Assembly (NCBI RefSeq): GCF_020164475.1
Contig: NZ_JAIQWX010000059.1
Location: 1 to 35,921, forward strand
Origin: Pseudomonas sp. REP124
Lineage (GTDB): Bacteria > Pseudomonadota > Gammaproteobacteria > Pseudomonadales > Pseudomonadaceae
Reading direction: 5' to 3'
Length of the DNA stretch: 35,921 bases
The position numbers and the translations under genes are program-made. The notes under the pieces are model-generated. The model ran no database searches and had not been told where the DNA came from. It saw nothing but the letters and a program-made list of their open reading frames with translations. Positions 1 through 8,136 of the stretch are shown one piece after another (within the stretch, counting starts at the first letter, position 1; each line of letters starts with the position of its first letter).

Positions 1-14
1 TGGACCCTCTGACG

Positions 15-110
15 CATTCGCGGGCAAGCCCGCTCCCACAGGGTTCTGGGTTGATCACAGATTTTGTGGTCAGCCTCAGGACCTGTAGGAGCAAGGCTCG
101 CCCGCGAATA
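15..110. repeat. REP pair (REPIN-like) downstream of the polyamine-binding protein gene
   Basis: Two inverted REP units face each other. The left one (about 18-41) contains TTCGCGGGCAAGCCCGCTCC and the right one (about 83-108) contains TGTAGGAGCAAGGCTCGCCC. The roughly 40-bp spacer is unrelated. Similar units recur at least five more times in this window. They lie just past the stop of the binding-protein gene, where no classic terminator is seen, so the folded RNA may protect or end that transcript (inference). Confidence 0.8.
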
Positions 111-140
111 GGCCGGCACATCCAATAGTGATGTAACGGC

Positions 141-1226
141 TCAACTACCCGTCCGAATCTTGTTCCAGACCCGCGTCCGAACCCGATCGATATTCAACGG
201 CATCGCTTCCAGCGCAAACAATTTCCCCATCATGTCCGGGCTCGGGTAGACCTTGGTGTCGTTCTTGATGGCCGGGTCGATCAGGGTGTCGGCCTGTTCG
301 TTGCCGTTGGCGTAGTGCACGTAGTTGCTGATGCCGGCCATGACGTCCGGGCGCAGCAGGTAGTTCATGAAGGCGTAACCGGCCTTTTCGTCCGGGGCGT
401 CGACGGGCATGGCGACCATGTCGAACCAGATCGCGGCGCCTTCCTTGGGTATCGAATAACCGATGTCGATGCCGTTCTTCGCTTCCTTGGCGCGGTTTTC
501 CGCTTGCAGGATGTCGCCGGAGAAGCCGACCGCCACGCAGATATCGCCGTTGGCCAGGTCGCTGGTGTACTTGGATGAATGGAAGTAGCTGACGTAAGGT
601 CGGACTTTGAGCAGCAAGGCCTCAGCCTTTTTGTAGTCTTCCGGGTTCTTGCTGTGATGCGGCAACCCCAGGTAATTCAGCGCCGCCGGCAGCAACTCCG
701 GTCCGTTATCGAGAATCGCCACCCCACACTTCTGCAACTTCTCCATGTTTTCCGGCTTGAAAATCAGATCCCACGAATCCACCGGCGCGTTGTCGCCCAG
801 CACCGCCTTGACCTTGGCAATGTTGTAGCCGATGCCGGTACTGCCCCACAGATACGGGAAACCGTGCTCGTTGCCCGGATCGTTGCCCTGCAACGCCTTG
901 AGCAGCACCGGGTTTAGATTCTTCCAGTTCGGCAACTGGCTCTTGTCCAGGGTCTTGAGCGCCTTGCCCTCGATCTGCCGGGCCATGAAGTGGTTGGACG
1001 GGAAAACCACGTCGTAACCGGATTTGCCGGTCATCAATTTGCCGTCGAGGGTTTCGTTGCTGTCGTAGACGTCGTAGGTGAAGCCGATGCCGGTTTCTTT
1101 CTGGAAATCCTTGGTGGTGTCCGGGGCGATGTAATCCGACCAGTTATAGATCTTGACGGTTTCCGCCGCCTGGCTGATGGACGCAACAAGCATCAACGGG
1201 GCAAATATCAGTGTCTGTCGCAGCAT
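141..1226 (-). CDS. Polyamine ABC transporter substrate-binding protein (PotF/SpuD-like)
   Basis: Periplasmic binding protein of 361 residues, the usual length for the PotF/SpuD family, which captures putrescine or spermidine for an ABC importer. Residues 1-20 form a signal peptide ending in SISQA, with cleavage expected before AETVKIYNWSDY. The early IYNWSDYIAPDT and YDVYDSNE segments and the later TGIGYN segment are typical of PotF. The start at 1226 is chosen because an AGGA lies about 9 nt upstream and the signal peptide begins there; the open frame runs further upstream without homology. It is the last gene of a minus-strand series after a cupin and an FAD amine oxidase. No permease or ATPase genes lie beside it, so it either works with a transporter encoded elsewhere or the partner genes lie outside the window. 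Ligand is inferred from family only. Confidence 0.9.
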   Translation of the reverse strand: MLRQTLIFAPLMLVASISQAAETVKIYNWSDYIAPDTTKDFQKETGIGFTYDVYDSNETLDGKLMTGKSGYDVVFPSNHFMARQIEGKALKTLDKSQLPNWKNLNPVLLKALQGNDPGNEHGFPYLWGSTGIGYNIAKVKAVLGDNAPVDSWDLIFKPENMEKLQKCGVAILDNGPELLPAALNYLGLPHHSKNPEDYKKAEALLLKVRPYVSYFHSSKYTSDLANGDICVAVGFSGDILQAENRAKEAKNGIDIGYSIPKEGAAIWFDMVAMPVDAPDEKAGYAFMNYLLRPDVMAGISNYVHYANGNEQADTLIDPAIKNDTKVYPSPDMMGKLFALEAMPLNIDRVRTRVWNKIRTGS

Positions 1227-1282
1227 GAATCGATTCCTGTATGGGTTTGTTTTTGTTGGCAGGCAATCAAAGGGATCAGCGT

Positions 1283-1624
1283 TTAGAAAATCAAAACGTA
1301 GGTCTTGCGCACGGTTTCCTGGATATCCCAGATTCCGAGGCTGTTGGCCGGCAACATCAGTGCATCGCCGGCTTCGATGTGCAGGGGTTCGCCGCCGTCC
1401 GGGGTGAAGGTGCAGCGCCCCTGGATGAAGTGGCAGAACTCCTGGGCGACGATCTGCCGCCGCCAGCGTCCCGGGGTGCATTCCCAGACGCCGGTTTCGA
1501 CGCCGTCGTCGCGCTCCACGCTGGTGGTCGACGCCACCGCCACGGGGGTGCCCAAAGGGACGGCGACCGGGTTGGACTCTTCCAGCTCGAGGGTCGCGGT
1601 GTTCTTGAATTGGGTGATGCTCAT
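1283..1624 (-). CDS. Small cupin-domain protein (Cupin_3/DUF861-like)
   Basis: A 113-residue single-domain cupin. The core reads GVWECTPGRWRR, then FCHFIQGRCTFTPDGGEPLHIEAGDALMLP, with the two cupin-type strands joined by the GDAL turn. This resembles the Cupin_3 group that includes ureidoglycine aminohydrolase-like and amine-catabolism-associated cupins. Classical metal-binding histidines are sparse, as is common in this subgroup, so enzyme activity is not assured. AGGT lies about 8 nt before the ATG. It sits 26 bp after the FAD oxidase stop and 56 bp before the binding-protein start, so it is very probably cotranscribed with them. A role in the same amine pathway, perhaps ligand binding or a small hydrolytic step, is inference. 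Confidence 0.8.
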   Translation of the reverse strand: MSITQFKNTATLELEESNPVAVPLGTPVAVASTTSVERDDGVETGVWECTPGRWRRQIVAQEFCHFIQGRCTFTPDGGEPLHIEAGDALMLPANSLGIWDIQETVRKTYVLIF

Positions 1625-1650
1625 GGGAATACCTGTCTGTGAAAAAGCGT

Positions 1651-3057
1651 TTAACGCATGAAACCTTCCATGAACCCGGCAACCCCGCTGGCAAGCTTGC
1701 GCCGCCAGGGCGCGGTGGCCGGATTGGCCAGGGTCTGGTCTTCATGGACGAAGCTGCGAATGATCGCGTTGTAGCCGAGCCAGCGGCAGGGTTCGGGCTC
1801 CCAGGCCTTGAGCGCATCCAGGCCCCGCTGCGGCAGGACCCAGGGCTGGCGCACCAGCTCGGTATCGCGCTCGAGGATCAGGTCGGCCAGGGTCCGGCCA
1901 CCCAGGGCGCTGGCGCCAACGCCTTCCCCGCCATAACCGCCGGACAAGGCAATACCGCTGGCACGGTCGCACAGCATGTGCGGCTTGAAACGCCGGGACA
2001 TGCCCAGGTTGCCGCCCCAGCCGTGGGTGATCTGCGCGTTCTTGAGCTGCGGGAACAGCTCGCCGAACAGATAGCGGCGCAGTTCGATTTCGCTGCTGGT
2101 CAGGTCGAAGTCATGGCGCAACCGCCCGGCGAACTGATAGCCGCCCCGAGCGCCGAAGATCAGCCGGTTGTCCGCGGTGCGCTGGCCATAGGTGACCTGA
2201 CGACTGCTTTCGCTGAAGGCTTGCCCTTGGCTCAGGCCGATCTCGTCCCAGGTGGCGTTGGACAGCGGCTCGGTAGCGACGATCAGGCTTTGCACCGGCA
2301 ACTGGTAACGTCCCAGCGGCGGCAAGGTCACCGAATAGCCTTCCACCGCCGGCACCACCCAGCGGCTACGCACCGAGGCTTTGGCGGTGCGCAGGCTGCC
2401 GGATTGCCATTGGGTCACCGGGCTGTTCTCGTAGATCGTCACGCCAAGACGCTCGACCGCCCGAGCCAGGCCGCGCGCCAGTTTGGCAGGATGCACGGTG
2501 GCGACATGGGGCGCGAAGATGCCGCCGTAGGGTTTGGCGACACGGATCTGCTGCGACAGCTGCTCAGGGCTCAGCCAGCGGTAATCGCTTTCGTTAAGTC
2601 CCTGGGAATACAGCTTCGCCAGATACTGACGCAGGCTCGCTTCCTGCTCCGGGTAGCGAGCCGCACAATACAGCGCCCCGCCCTTACGGTAATCGCAGTC
2701 GATCCCTTCGCGTTCGAGGACAATCGCCACTTCATCGGGAATGCCGTGCAGCAAATCGTAAGAGGAGCGGCGTTGTTTGGGAGACAAAGCCGCAAGCAGC
2801 CGGTCCTCGCCTAGCATGTTCCCCATCAACCAGCCGCCGTTGCGCCCCGAAGCTCCAAAGCCCGCGGTTTGCGCTTCGACGATGGCGATGTTCAGCTCAG
2901 GAGCATGGCGCTTGAGGTAGTACGCGGTCCAAAGCCCGGTATACCCGGCGCCGATGATCGCGACGTCGACATCCAGGTCCCGCTCCAGCGAAGGACGCGC
3001 CTGTAGCGGCTCGTCGAGCTGGTCCATCCATAAACTGATTTTGCGCCACGCTGTCAT
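1651..3057 (-). CDS. FAD-dependent amine oxidoreductase (DAO family, PuuB-like)
   Basis: A flavoprotein of 468 residues from the chosen start. The N-terminal Rossmann segment VDVAIIGAGYTGLWTAYYLK has the GxGxxG dinucleotide-binding motif near residues 37-42, followed by the acidic IVEAQ strand end and the FGASGRNGGW segment, which is typical of DAO-family oxidases such as gamma-glutamylputrescine oxidase and glycine/sarcosine oxidases. A C-terminal GGYGGEGVGAS segment fits the second flavin-contact region. The family oxidatively deaminates amines using FAD. The ATG at 3057 is preferred because GGGAT lies about 7 nt before it; a GTG five codons upstream is possible. The neighbouring PotF-like binding protein supports a polyamine or derived amine as substrate, but the exact substrate cannot be read from the sequence. 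Confidence 0.87.
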   Translation of the reverse strand: MTAWRKISLWMDQLDEPLQARPSLERDLDVDVAIIGAGYTGLWTAYYLKRHAPELNIAIVEAQTAGFGASGRNGGWLMGNMLGEDRLLAALSPKQRRSSYDLLHGIPDEVAIVLEREGIDCDYRKGGALYCAARYPEQEASLRQYLAKLYSQGLNESDYRWLSPEQLSQQIRVAKPYGGIFAPHVATVHPAKLARGLARAVERLGVTIYENSPVTQWQSGSLRTAKASVRSRWVVPAVEGYSVTLPPLGRYQLPVQSLIVATEPLSNATWDEIGLSQGQAFSESSRQVTYGQRTADNRLIFGARGGYQFAGRLRHDFDLTSSEIELRRYLFGELFPQLKNAQITHGWGGNLGMSRRFKPHMLCDRASGIALSGGYGGEGVGASALGGRTLADLILERDTELVRQPWVLPQRGLDALKAWEPEPCRWLGYNAIIRSFVHEDQTLANPATAPWRRKLASGVAGFMEGFMR

Positions 3058-3107
3058 GCAGGATCCCGCCACTCAAACTTCGATGGCGTCGATCCTAGTG
3101 GGTGATC

Positions 3108-3923
3108 TCAGGAAATGTCTTGCGCGCGTGCACGCAGAGAAATTTGCTTCACGTAAGCCTTGGGTGACTGGCCGGTGTGCTGGCGGAAACAGCTATAGAA
3201 CGCGGAAAGCGAGTTGAAGCCGGCGGCAAACGCCAGTTCGTCGATACGCAGCGGTGGCGTGGCCTGATCCAGCGCCGTCAGCATGTGTTGCAGGCGGGCC
3301 TGGTTGACGTAGCGGTAGAAGCTCTGGCCGAGCACCTGATTGAGCAGGTAGGAAATCTGATTGCGGCTGTACCCGCACTCCTTGGCCACCCGCTGCAAAT
3401 CCAGCTCTGGGTCGAGATAAGGCTGCTGGCGCTGGAAATACTGCTGCAGGTCGTCGGCCATGAAACTCAATTGCCGGGGCGACAGGCCGAGTCGACTGAC
3501 CGCCGGGCGCTGGGCGGTCGAATGCTTGCGCGTGGCCTGCTCATGGACCAGCGAGGCGTATTCATTGACCCGCCAGATCAACCCGTCGCGCACGGTGATC
3601 GCTTCGCTGGCACGAAACGACACCAGGCCTTCGCCGCCGCGCAGGGTGATGCGGTACTGGATGAACGCGGTGTTGCCGTCCAGGCGAATGCGGTCCGAGT
3701 GCTCCAAGGCTTCATCGGGATCGCGAGGCATGCTGCTGCGTACGTATTCGCGCAATTCGTCCAGACCCATCACCCGGTTCTGGAAAAAGTCGTTGTACTG
3801 AACATCCGGGTGATAAAGCGCCATCACCCCGTCCAGATCCCGGTGCTTCCAGCGCAAGTGATAACGCATGACCGTCTCGGCCGTGGCCTGGGTTTGCTGC
3901 GGGCCATCATCCTCGGCGTGCAT
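3108..3923 (-). CDS. AraC-family regulator with an N-terminal SnoaL/NTF2-like domain
   Basis: A 271-residue protein from the chosen start. Residues about 10-125 (TVMRYHLRWKHRDLDGVMALYHPDVQYNDF and onward) resemble the SnoaL/NTF2-like cone fold, which binds small ligands. The C-terminal third has the two AraC helix-turn-helices: LDLQRVAKECGYSRNQISYLLNQ and the signature-like IDELAFAAGFNSLSAFYSCFRQHTGQSPKAY. The frame is open to an ATG at 4031, but the extra 36 residues have no domain similarity, so the ATG at 3923 is preferred; neither start has a strong ribosome-binding site. The gene lies 50 bp before the FAD oxidase on the same strand, so it may head the amine operon and control it, with the SnoaL domain sensing the substrate (inference). 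Confidence 0.85.
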   Translation of the reverse strand: MHAEDDGPQQTQATAETVMRYHLRWKHRDLDGVMALYHPDVQYNDFFQNRVMGLDELREYVRSSMPRDPDEALEHSDRIRLDGNTAFIQYRITLRGGEGLVSFRASEAITVRDGLIWRVNEYASLVHEQATRKHSTAQRPAVSRLGLSPRQLSFMADDLQQYFQRQQPYLDPELDLQRVAKECGYSRNQISYLLNQVLGQSFYRYVNQARLQHMLTALDQATPPLRIDELAFAAGFNSLSAFYSCFRQHTGQSPKAYVKQISLRARAQDIS

Positions 3924-4186
3924 AAAGGTCTCGATGAAAAAAAGCCGAGCTTGCCCAACTTCCACGCCTGCTTCAATCGCCAAACCGTGGGCTTGGTCTT
4001 GCGTAAAACGTTTGCGCGCCTCGCCCCGCATAAAAAATGAGATGCAATCGCCAAACGGCCTGAAAAAAACACATTCTTTTCACATGCCAATGCTACTTTT
4101 AAGGTCTGTCACTGGTTGAGCCAATGAAGGCTCTTCCCTCCTAACGTGAGCTAAAGGAAGCGCTCGATTAAGAAGGCGGGCAACAC

Positions 4187-4459
4187 ATGAATAGAGGTTT
4201 CAGCAAGGTCACTTTTCCAAACGCCTGCCAGCTGATGCGCTGGCATTTTCATCCCATGGGTTTCGAGGCGAGCATGGATGCGCCGGGCAGCATGATTGCC
4301 CGTCTGTTTGATCGTGCCAGTGGCGAGACCATGATCGCCATTGCCGGTATTCCTTGCGCGACGGTGATGAATGCCGCGGATGTCGAACGAATAATCGAAG
4401 CGGTGGAAGATGAACTGGAAGCGTTCATTCCACCGGTGGCCTTGAGGAGTTATGCCTGA
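4187..4459 (+). CDS. DUF1652 family protein
   Basis: A 90-residue protein matching the small Pseudomonas DUF1652 family. The pattern LMRWHFHPMGFEASMDAPGS, then ARLFDRASGETMIAIAGI and the acidic C-terminal helix VERIIEAVEDELEAF fits members of that family as I recall them. No catalytic residues, signal peptide or membrane segments are visible. A purine-rich AAGGCGGG lies just upstream of the ATG. It is a single gene, followed 17 bp later by a strong terminator shared with the convergent helicase gene. The function of the family is not known to me. Confidence 0.8.
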   Translation: MNRGFSKVTFPNACQLMRWHFHPMGFEASMDAPGSMIARLFDRASGETMIAIAGIPCATVMNAADVERIIEAVEDELEAFIPPVALRSYA

Positions 4460-4476
4460 GGGTCGTTTGAGACTGT

Positions 4477-4505
4477 AAAAAGCCCACATTATGTGGGCTT
4501 TTTTG
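4477..4505. terminator. Bidirectional intrinsic terminator between DUF1652 and the helicase gene
   Basis: A perfect 9-bp stem AGCCCACAT/ATGTGGGCT with almost no loop is flanked by AAAA on the left and TTTTTT on the right. A U-tract therefore follows the hairpin on either strand. It lies between the ends of the two convergent genes. Confidence 0.9.
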
Positions 4506-4517
4506 TGCGCGATCGTT

Positions 4518-6983
4518 TTATGCCTCGCGTCGGTGATCAGCAAAGAAAGGTTTGCCCTTGCCGATTCGGTCGGATGCCTTCGGTAGATTCGCAGCCTGGG
4601 TGTCCTGCCCGTCGACGTACCAGTAGCAATGACTCACCGCCCGGGTAATGCCCACATACGCCAGACGCAGGATTTCGTCTTTTTGCGCGTTGTCGTACGC
4701 CTCGTTGTCGCCGGCCTTGCCCAGGCCCGCCATGCGGTAAACCTGGTTCTTGTAGGGCGAACTGGTCAGGTGCTGACAGTCGCCCAGCAGAAATACCACG
4801 TCGGCCTGCAGGCCCTTGGCACTGTGATAGGTCAGTTGCTTCAGGCGGCGCGCCTCATGAGGCAAGCTAGAATCAACATTAACTACTGACTGGATATGCT
4901 CTTCAATCAATAACTTATCGCTACTTTTTCGATAGAGCATCAAGATCGAATCGCCCTTTCTATAGTGTTCGATCAGCTGCTTGGCCATGCCCTGGTCATC
5001 ACGATCGAGCACATTGACCGGCAGCAGATCCTTGAGCTCGCCGCAGGCCTTGGCCTTCTTCCCCGCGATCGCGGGCGCCGCACGCACGATGTGTTCGGCC
5101 GCGTCGATGATGTACTGATGGCTGCGGTAGTTGTCGCTGAGCATGACTTTGGTGGTGCTCGGCGAGGAAAACGTCTTGTTGAATTCCATGAAGTAACTCG
5201 GCGAACTGCCGCGCCAGCCGTAGATCGACTGCCAGTCATCACCAACGCACAGCAGCGACGAACGCTGGGCGCCGCGCCCCACGTGCATGGCCGGACCGCG
5301 ACTGCGGATTTCGGCCAGGCTGGCGCGAATCCACGAGACGATCTGCGGCGACACGTCCTGGAATTCGTCGATCATCAGGTGCGACATCGGCCGCAGCAAG
5401 TCATCGCCCAGCAGCTTGAGGTTCTCCGGCGAATGCTCGCTGAACAGCGCGAACATGCGGTTGTAGGTCATGATCGGCGGTTTCTGGTCCAGCAGATGAT
5501 CTTCCAGCGCCCGCCAGAACAGGCTCAGGGCCTCGAAGAAAAACCGGTCCGGATCGTCTTTGCCGAAGCTCATCTGGCTGACGGCGTCCGGCACATCCAG
5601 CCCCAGGTTCTCGATAAAGCCGGCGGCGGCGACAAAACAGTCCAGCAATGGCGCCGAAGCCAGCTCGCCCTTGACCTTGTAATCGAAGCCCGGCCCGGCG
5701 CTGGCGTCACCGGCCAGCGAGGCCGGTACACGTTTCGATGATTCGTAGCTATCCAGCCAAATCAATGGCTTACGACAGAAAGCTTGAAACAGGGTGCGCT
5801 TTACTGCCCATTCCGCGCGCACCGTCAGCTTGGCGTTGGGGCGGCTGACCTGCGGGTTTTCCCGGGGATCGAAGCCCAGTACCACCCAGGCATCCAGCGA
5901 TGGAATGTAGCCGTGGCTATGGAATTTCGCGCCATTGATATCGAAGACCTGACGATTGGGCTTTATACCTTTGATTGGCCAGGCACCGGCGCGTACCCAC
6001 AGATCCTCGACCAGATCGCACAACTCTTCGTCGCGCTTGGACGCCAGCTCAGTGACCGCCACGCGCTTCTGCACATCTGGGTGATCGCGCTCCAGCTCCT
6101 TGAGTTGCAGGGCGTGGCGCGACAGCGGCTGGATCAACTCGCGGAAACGTTCATCGCGGGTATGCAGCGCGTGATAGCAGGCATTGAGTTGCTGGCGCTG
6201 GGCATCGTTGATGCGCAGGTCGAACGGGTTGCTGTCGACCTCCTCGTCGCCGCCTTGCGGGCGCAGGCTGAGGTTCTCGAAGGCTTGCAGGCGTTCGAAG
6301 CCCGGCAGGCTGCGGACCATCGGCAGAATCCGCGAGTGGAAGGTGCGCACCAGATCCCGCGCTTCCTTCAAGCCAAGGGTGCGCCCCCACAGGGCAAACA
6401 GTTCGATCAGCTTATTGATGAAGTCCTTGCGCGATTCGCGGGTGAAGGTCACCACGGTCATCGAGCTCAATTCGAAGCCCAGATAATGGCTCAGCAACAC
6501 AATGCGCAGCACCAGCGTCGTGGACTTGCCCGCGCCCGCACCGGCGATCACCGAGGTCGAGGGGGTGTCGCTGAAGATCATCTTCCACTGCGCGGCGCTG
6601 GGTTGCGCGTGGGTGGGCAATAGACGCGCGACGTCGGCCTTCATGCGCTTTTTCAGCTCGGCCGTCAGCGGCAGGCGCCAGTCATCGAACAGGTGATCGT
6701 CGATATTCGGTGGTCGATGCTCGGTTGAGCGCGAGTCGCGAATCAACAGGACCTGCCGGCCCTCCTCCAGACCCTCGAGCCGGCCTTCCTTATAGCCATA
6801 CTCGACCCCGGCGGTGTGCCCGCTGCGAAAGCCGTCCGCCTGACCATGCAGCCAGGACGCACGGTGTTGCGCGCGCAGACGTGTCAGGCCGTGACCAAAG
6901 AACCGGGCGGCAAGGCGCTTGAACAGCGACATCTCGGCCAAAGGAAGAAGTTCGGGAGGGAGATCGGGGGTGTGTTGCGACAC
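4518..6983 (-). CDS. UvrD/Rep-type superfamily I DNA helicase
   Basis: An 821-residue ATP-dependent helicase-like protein. SF1 motifs appear in order: Q-motif near residue 132 (QPSAAQWKMIF), Walker A near 147-154 (AGAGAGKST), motif Ia TVVTFTRES, Walker B MIDEFQDVSP, motif III GDDWQSIYGWRGSSP, motif IV LSDNYRS, motif V TYHSAKGLQADVVFL and motif VI AYVGITRA. The first 110 residues are a distinct, charged extension with a glycine/glutamate-rich stretch (YGYKEGRLEGLEEGRQ). A long insert (about residues 270-480) lies between motifs Ia and II. The start is GTG at 6983, supported by GGAG 9 nt upstream; the internal ATG at 6932 lacks such a site. Helicase IV-like or another UvrD-like repair role is possible. 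It is transcribed alone and divergent from the pirin gene. Confidence 0.88.
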   Translation of the reverse strand: MSQHTPDLPPELLPLAEMSLFKRLAARFFGHGLTRLRAQHRASWLHGQADGFRSGHTAGVEYGYKEGRLEGLEEGRQVLLIRDSRSTEHRPPNIDDHLFDDWRLPLTAELKKRMKADVARLLPTHAQPSAAQWKMIFSDTPSTSVIAGAGAGKSTTLVLRIVLLSHYLGFELSSMTVVTFTRESRKDFINKLIELFALWGRTLGLKEARDLVRTFHSRILPMVRSLPGFERLQAFENLSLRPQGGDEEVDSNPFDLRINDAQRQQLNACYHALHTRDERFRELIQPLSRHALQLKELERDHPDVQKRVAVTELASKRDEELCDLVEDLWVRAGAWPIKGIKPNRQVFDINGAKFHSHGYIPSLDAWVVLGFDPRENPQVSRPNAKLTVRAEWAVKRTLFQAFCRKPLIWLDSYESSKRVPASLAGDASAGPGFDYKVKGELASAPLLDCFVAAAGFIENLGLDVPDAVSQMSFGKDDPDRFFFEALSLFWRALEDHLLDQKPPIMTYNRMFALFSEHSPENLKLLGDDLLRPMSHLMIDEFQDVSPQIVSWIRASLAEIRSRGPAMHVGRGAQRSSLLCVGDDWQSIYGWRGSSPSYFMEFNKTFSSPSTTKVMLSDNYRSHQYIIDAAEHIVRAAPAIAGKKAKACGELKDLLPVNVLDRDDQGMAKQLIEHYRKGDSILMLYRKSSDKLLIEEHIQSVVNVDSSLPHEARRLKQLTYHSAKGLQADVVFLLGDCQHLTSSPYKNQVYRMAGLGKAGDNEAYDNAQKDEILRLAYVGITRAVSHCYWYVDGQDTQAANLPKASDRIGKGKPFFADHRREA

Positions 6984-7274
6984 GCGGAAAGGCTCCAGGG
7001 TGTGAGGCTGTTGCCGGCTATGGTGTCTGCATTTGCCGTTGAGTTCTAGTGAAATGCTTATGACTCATTGGGTTATGCGATGAACTGAATGCCGGATGAG
7101 AATGTTTCGAGGTGTTTTTATATCAAGATACTCGATTGTTATGAGGCATTTTTTACGCTTTTTATCGATCCTTGGCTGACGGATGATGCCCGTCATCAAC
7201 CAACGGTCTCTTCGTGGCTCAGGCGCCCAGCACCCTTCTTCTGCCCCCATGACGAACCTTTACAGGAGACGATC

Positions 7275-7970
7275 ATGCTTGAACTCAGACCTTTCAATTC
7301 CCTCGGTGGCGCTGACCATGGCTGGCTGAATGCCCATCACCACTTTTCGTTCGCCGAGTACTACGACCCCAAGCGCATGAACTGGGGCAACCTGCGGGTC
7401 TGGAACGACGACGTGATCGCCCCCGGCACCGGTTTCCCGCAGCACCCGCACCGGGACATGGAAATCATCACTTATGTGCGTGAAGGCGCGATCAGCCACC
7501 AGGACAACCTGGGCAACAAGGGCCGCACCGAAGCCGGTGACGTTCAGGTCATGAGCGCCGGCACCGGCATCGCCCACAGCGAATACAACCTGGAAGCGAC
7601 GCCGACCAAGATCTTCCAGATCTGGATCATCCCCAATGAATCCGGGCTGGCACCGTCCTGGGGCGCCAAACCCTTCCCGAAAGACGGGCGCGAAGGTTTC
7701 GTGACCCTGGCCAGCGGCAAGGCGGGTGACGATCAGAGCCTGCGTATCCGCGCCGATGCGCGGTTGGTGGCGGCGAACCTCAAGGCGGGTGAAAGCGCCG
7801 AGTATCGTCTGGACAGCGGCCGTCGTGCGTACCTGGTTCCGGCGACCGGTGTGATTGAAGTCAATGGCTTGCGTGCACAAGCTCGAGACGGTGTTGCGGT
7901 GGAGGATGAAGACGTGTTGCGAGTGACCGCGCTCGAGGACAGTGAGATCGTGTTGGTGGATCTGGCCTGA
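7275..7970 (+). CDS. Pirin family protein (YhhW-like, putative quercetin dioxygenase)
   Basis: A 231-residue bicupin of the pirin family. The N-terminal cupin carries the metal-binding set: FPQHPHRDMEIITYV supplies HxH and the nearby Glu, and AGTGIAHSEYN supplies the later His. This is the iron site of pirins and of E. coli YhhW, which can act as a quercetin 2,3-dioxygenase in vitro. The C-terminal half is the degenerate second cupin. The start at 7275 is fixed by CAGGAGA 7 nt upstream; the frame is open for 62 more codons upstream but that stretch is low-GC and not pirin-like. It is a single gene ended by a hairpin. The biological substrate is unknown. Confidence 0.9.
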   Translation: MLELRPFNSLGGADHGWLNAHHHFSFAEYYDPKRMNWGNLRVWNDDVIAPGTGFPQHPHRDMEIITYVREGAISHQDNLGNKGRTEAGDVQVMSAGTGIAHSEYNLEATPTKIFQIWIIPNESGLAPSWGAKPFPKDGREGFVTLASGKAGDDQSLRIRADARLVAANLKAGESAEYRLDSGRRAYLVPATGVIEVNGLRAQARDGVAVEDEDVLRVTALEDSEIVLVDLA

Positions 7971-7977
7971 TAAAAAA

Positions 7978-8005
7978 GGGGCGACCGCAATGGTCGCCCC
8001 ATTTT
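7978..8005 (+). terminator. Intrinsic terminator after the pirin gene
   Basis: The stem GGGGCGACC/GGTCGCCCC with a short loop is followed by ATTTT, 8 bp past the pirin stop codon. AAAAAA on the left could let it work on the other strand as well. Confidence 0.8.
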
Positions 8006-8027
8006 CACATCACACCACCAAAACCCT

Positions 8028-8127
8028 GTGGGAGCGAGCCTGCTCGCGATGGAGGCACTGGCTCCGCGGGAATACAGACAGCCCGCGTTATCGTTGACGA
8101 CCATCGCGAATGAATTCGCTCCTACAG
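8028..8127. repeat. REPIN-like inverted REP pair
   Basis: The left arm is TGTGGGAGCGAGCCTGCTCG followed by CGATGG. The right arm is CCATCGCGAATGAATTCGCT followed by CCTACAG. The arms are inverted copies about 50 bp apart. The right arm ends 10 bp from the pgm stop codon. A near-identical element lies at 16956-17056. Confidence 0.85.
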
Positions 8128-8136
8128 GGGGTCGCG

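Noticed and set aside
1639..2814. A 391-codon plus-strand frame opposite the FAD oxidase
   Set aside because: The oxidase on the minus strand has a clear dinucleotide-binding motif; the plus-strand protein resembles nothing.
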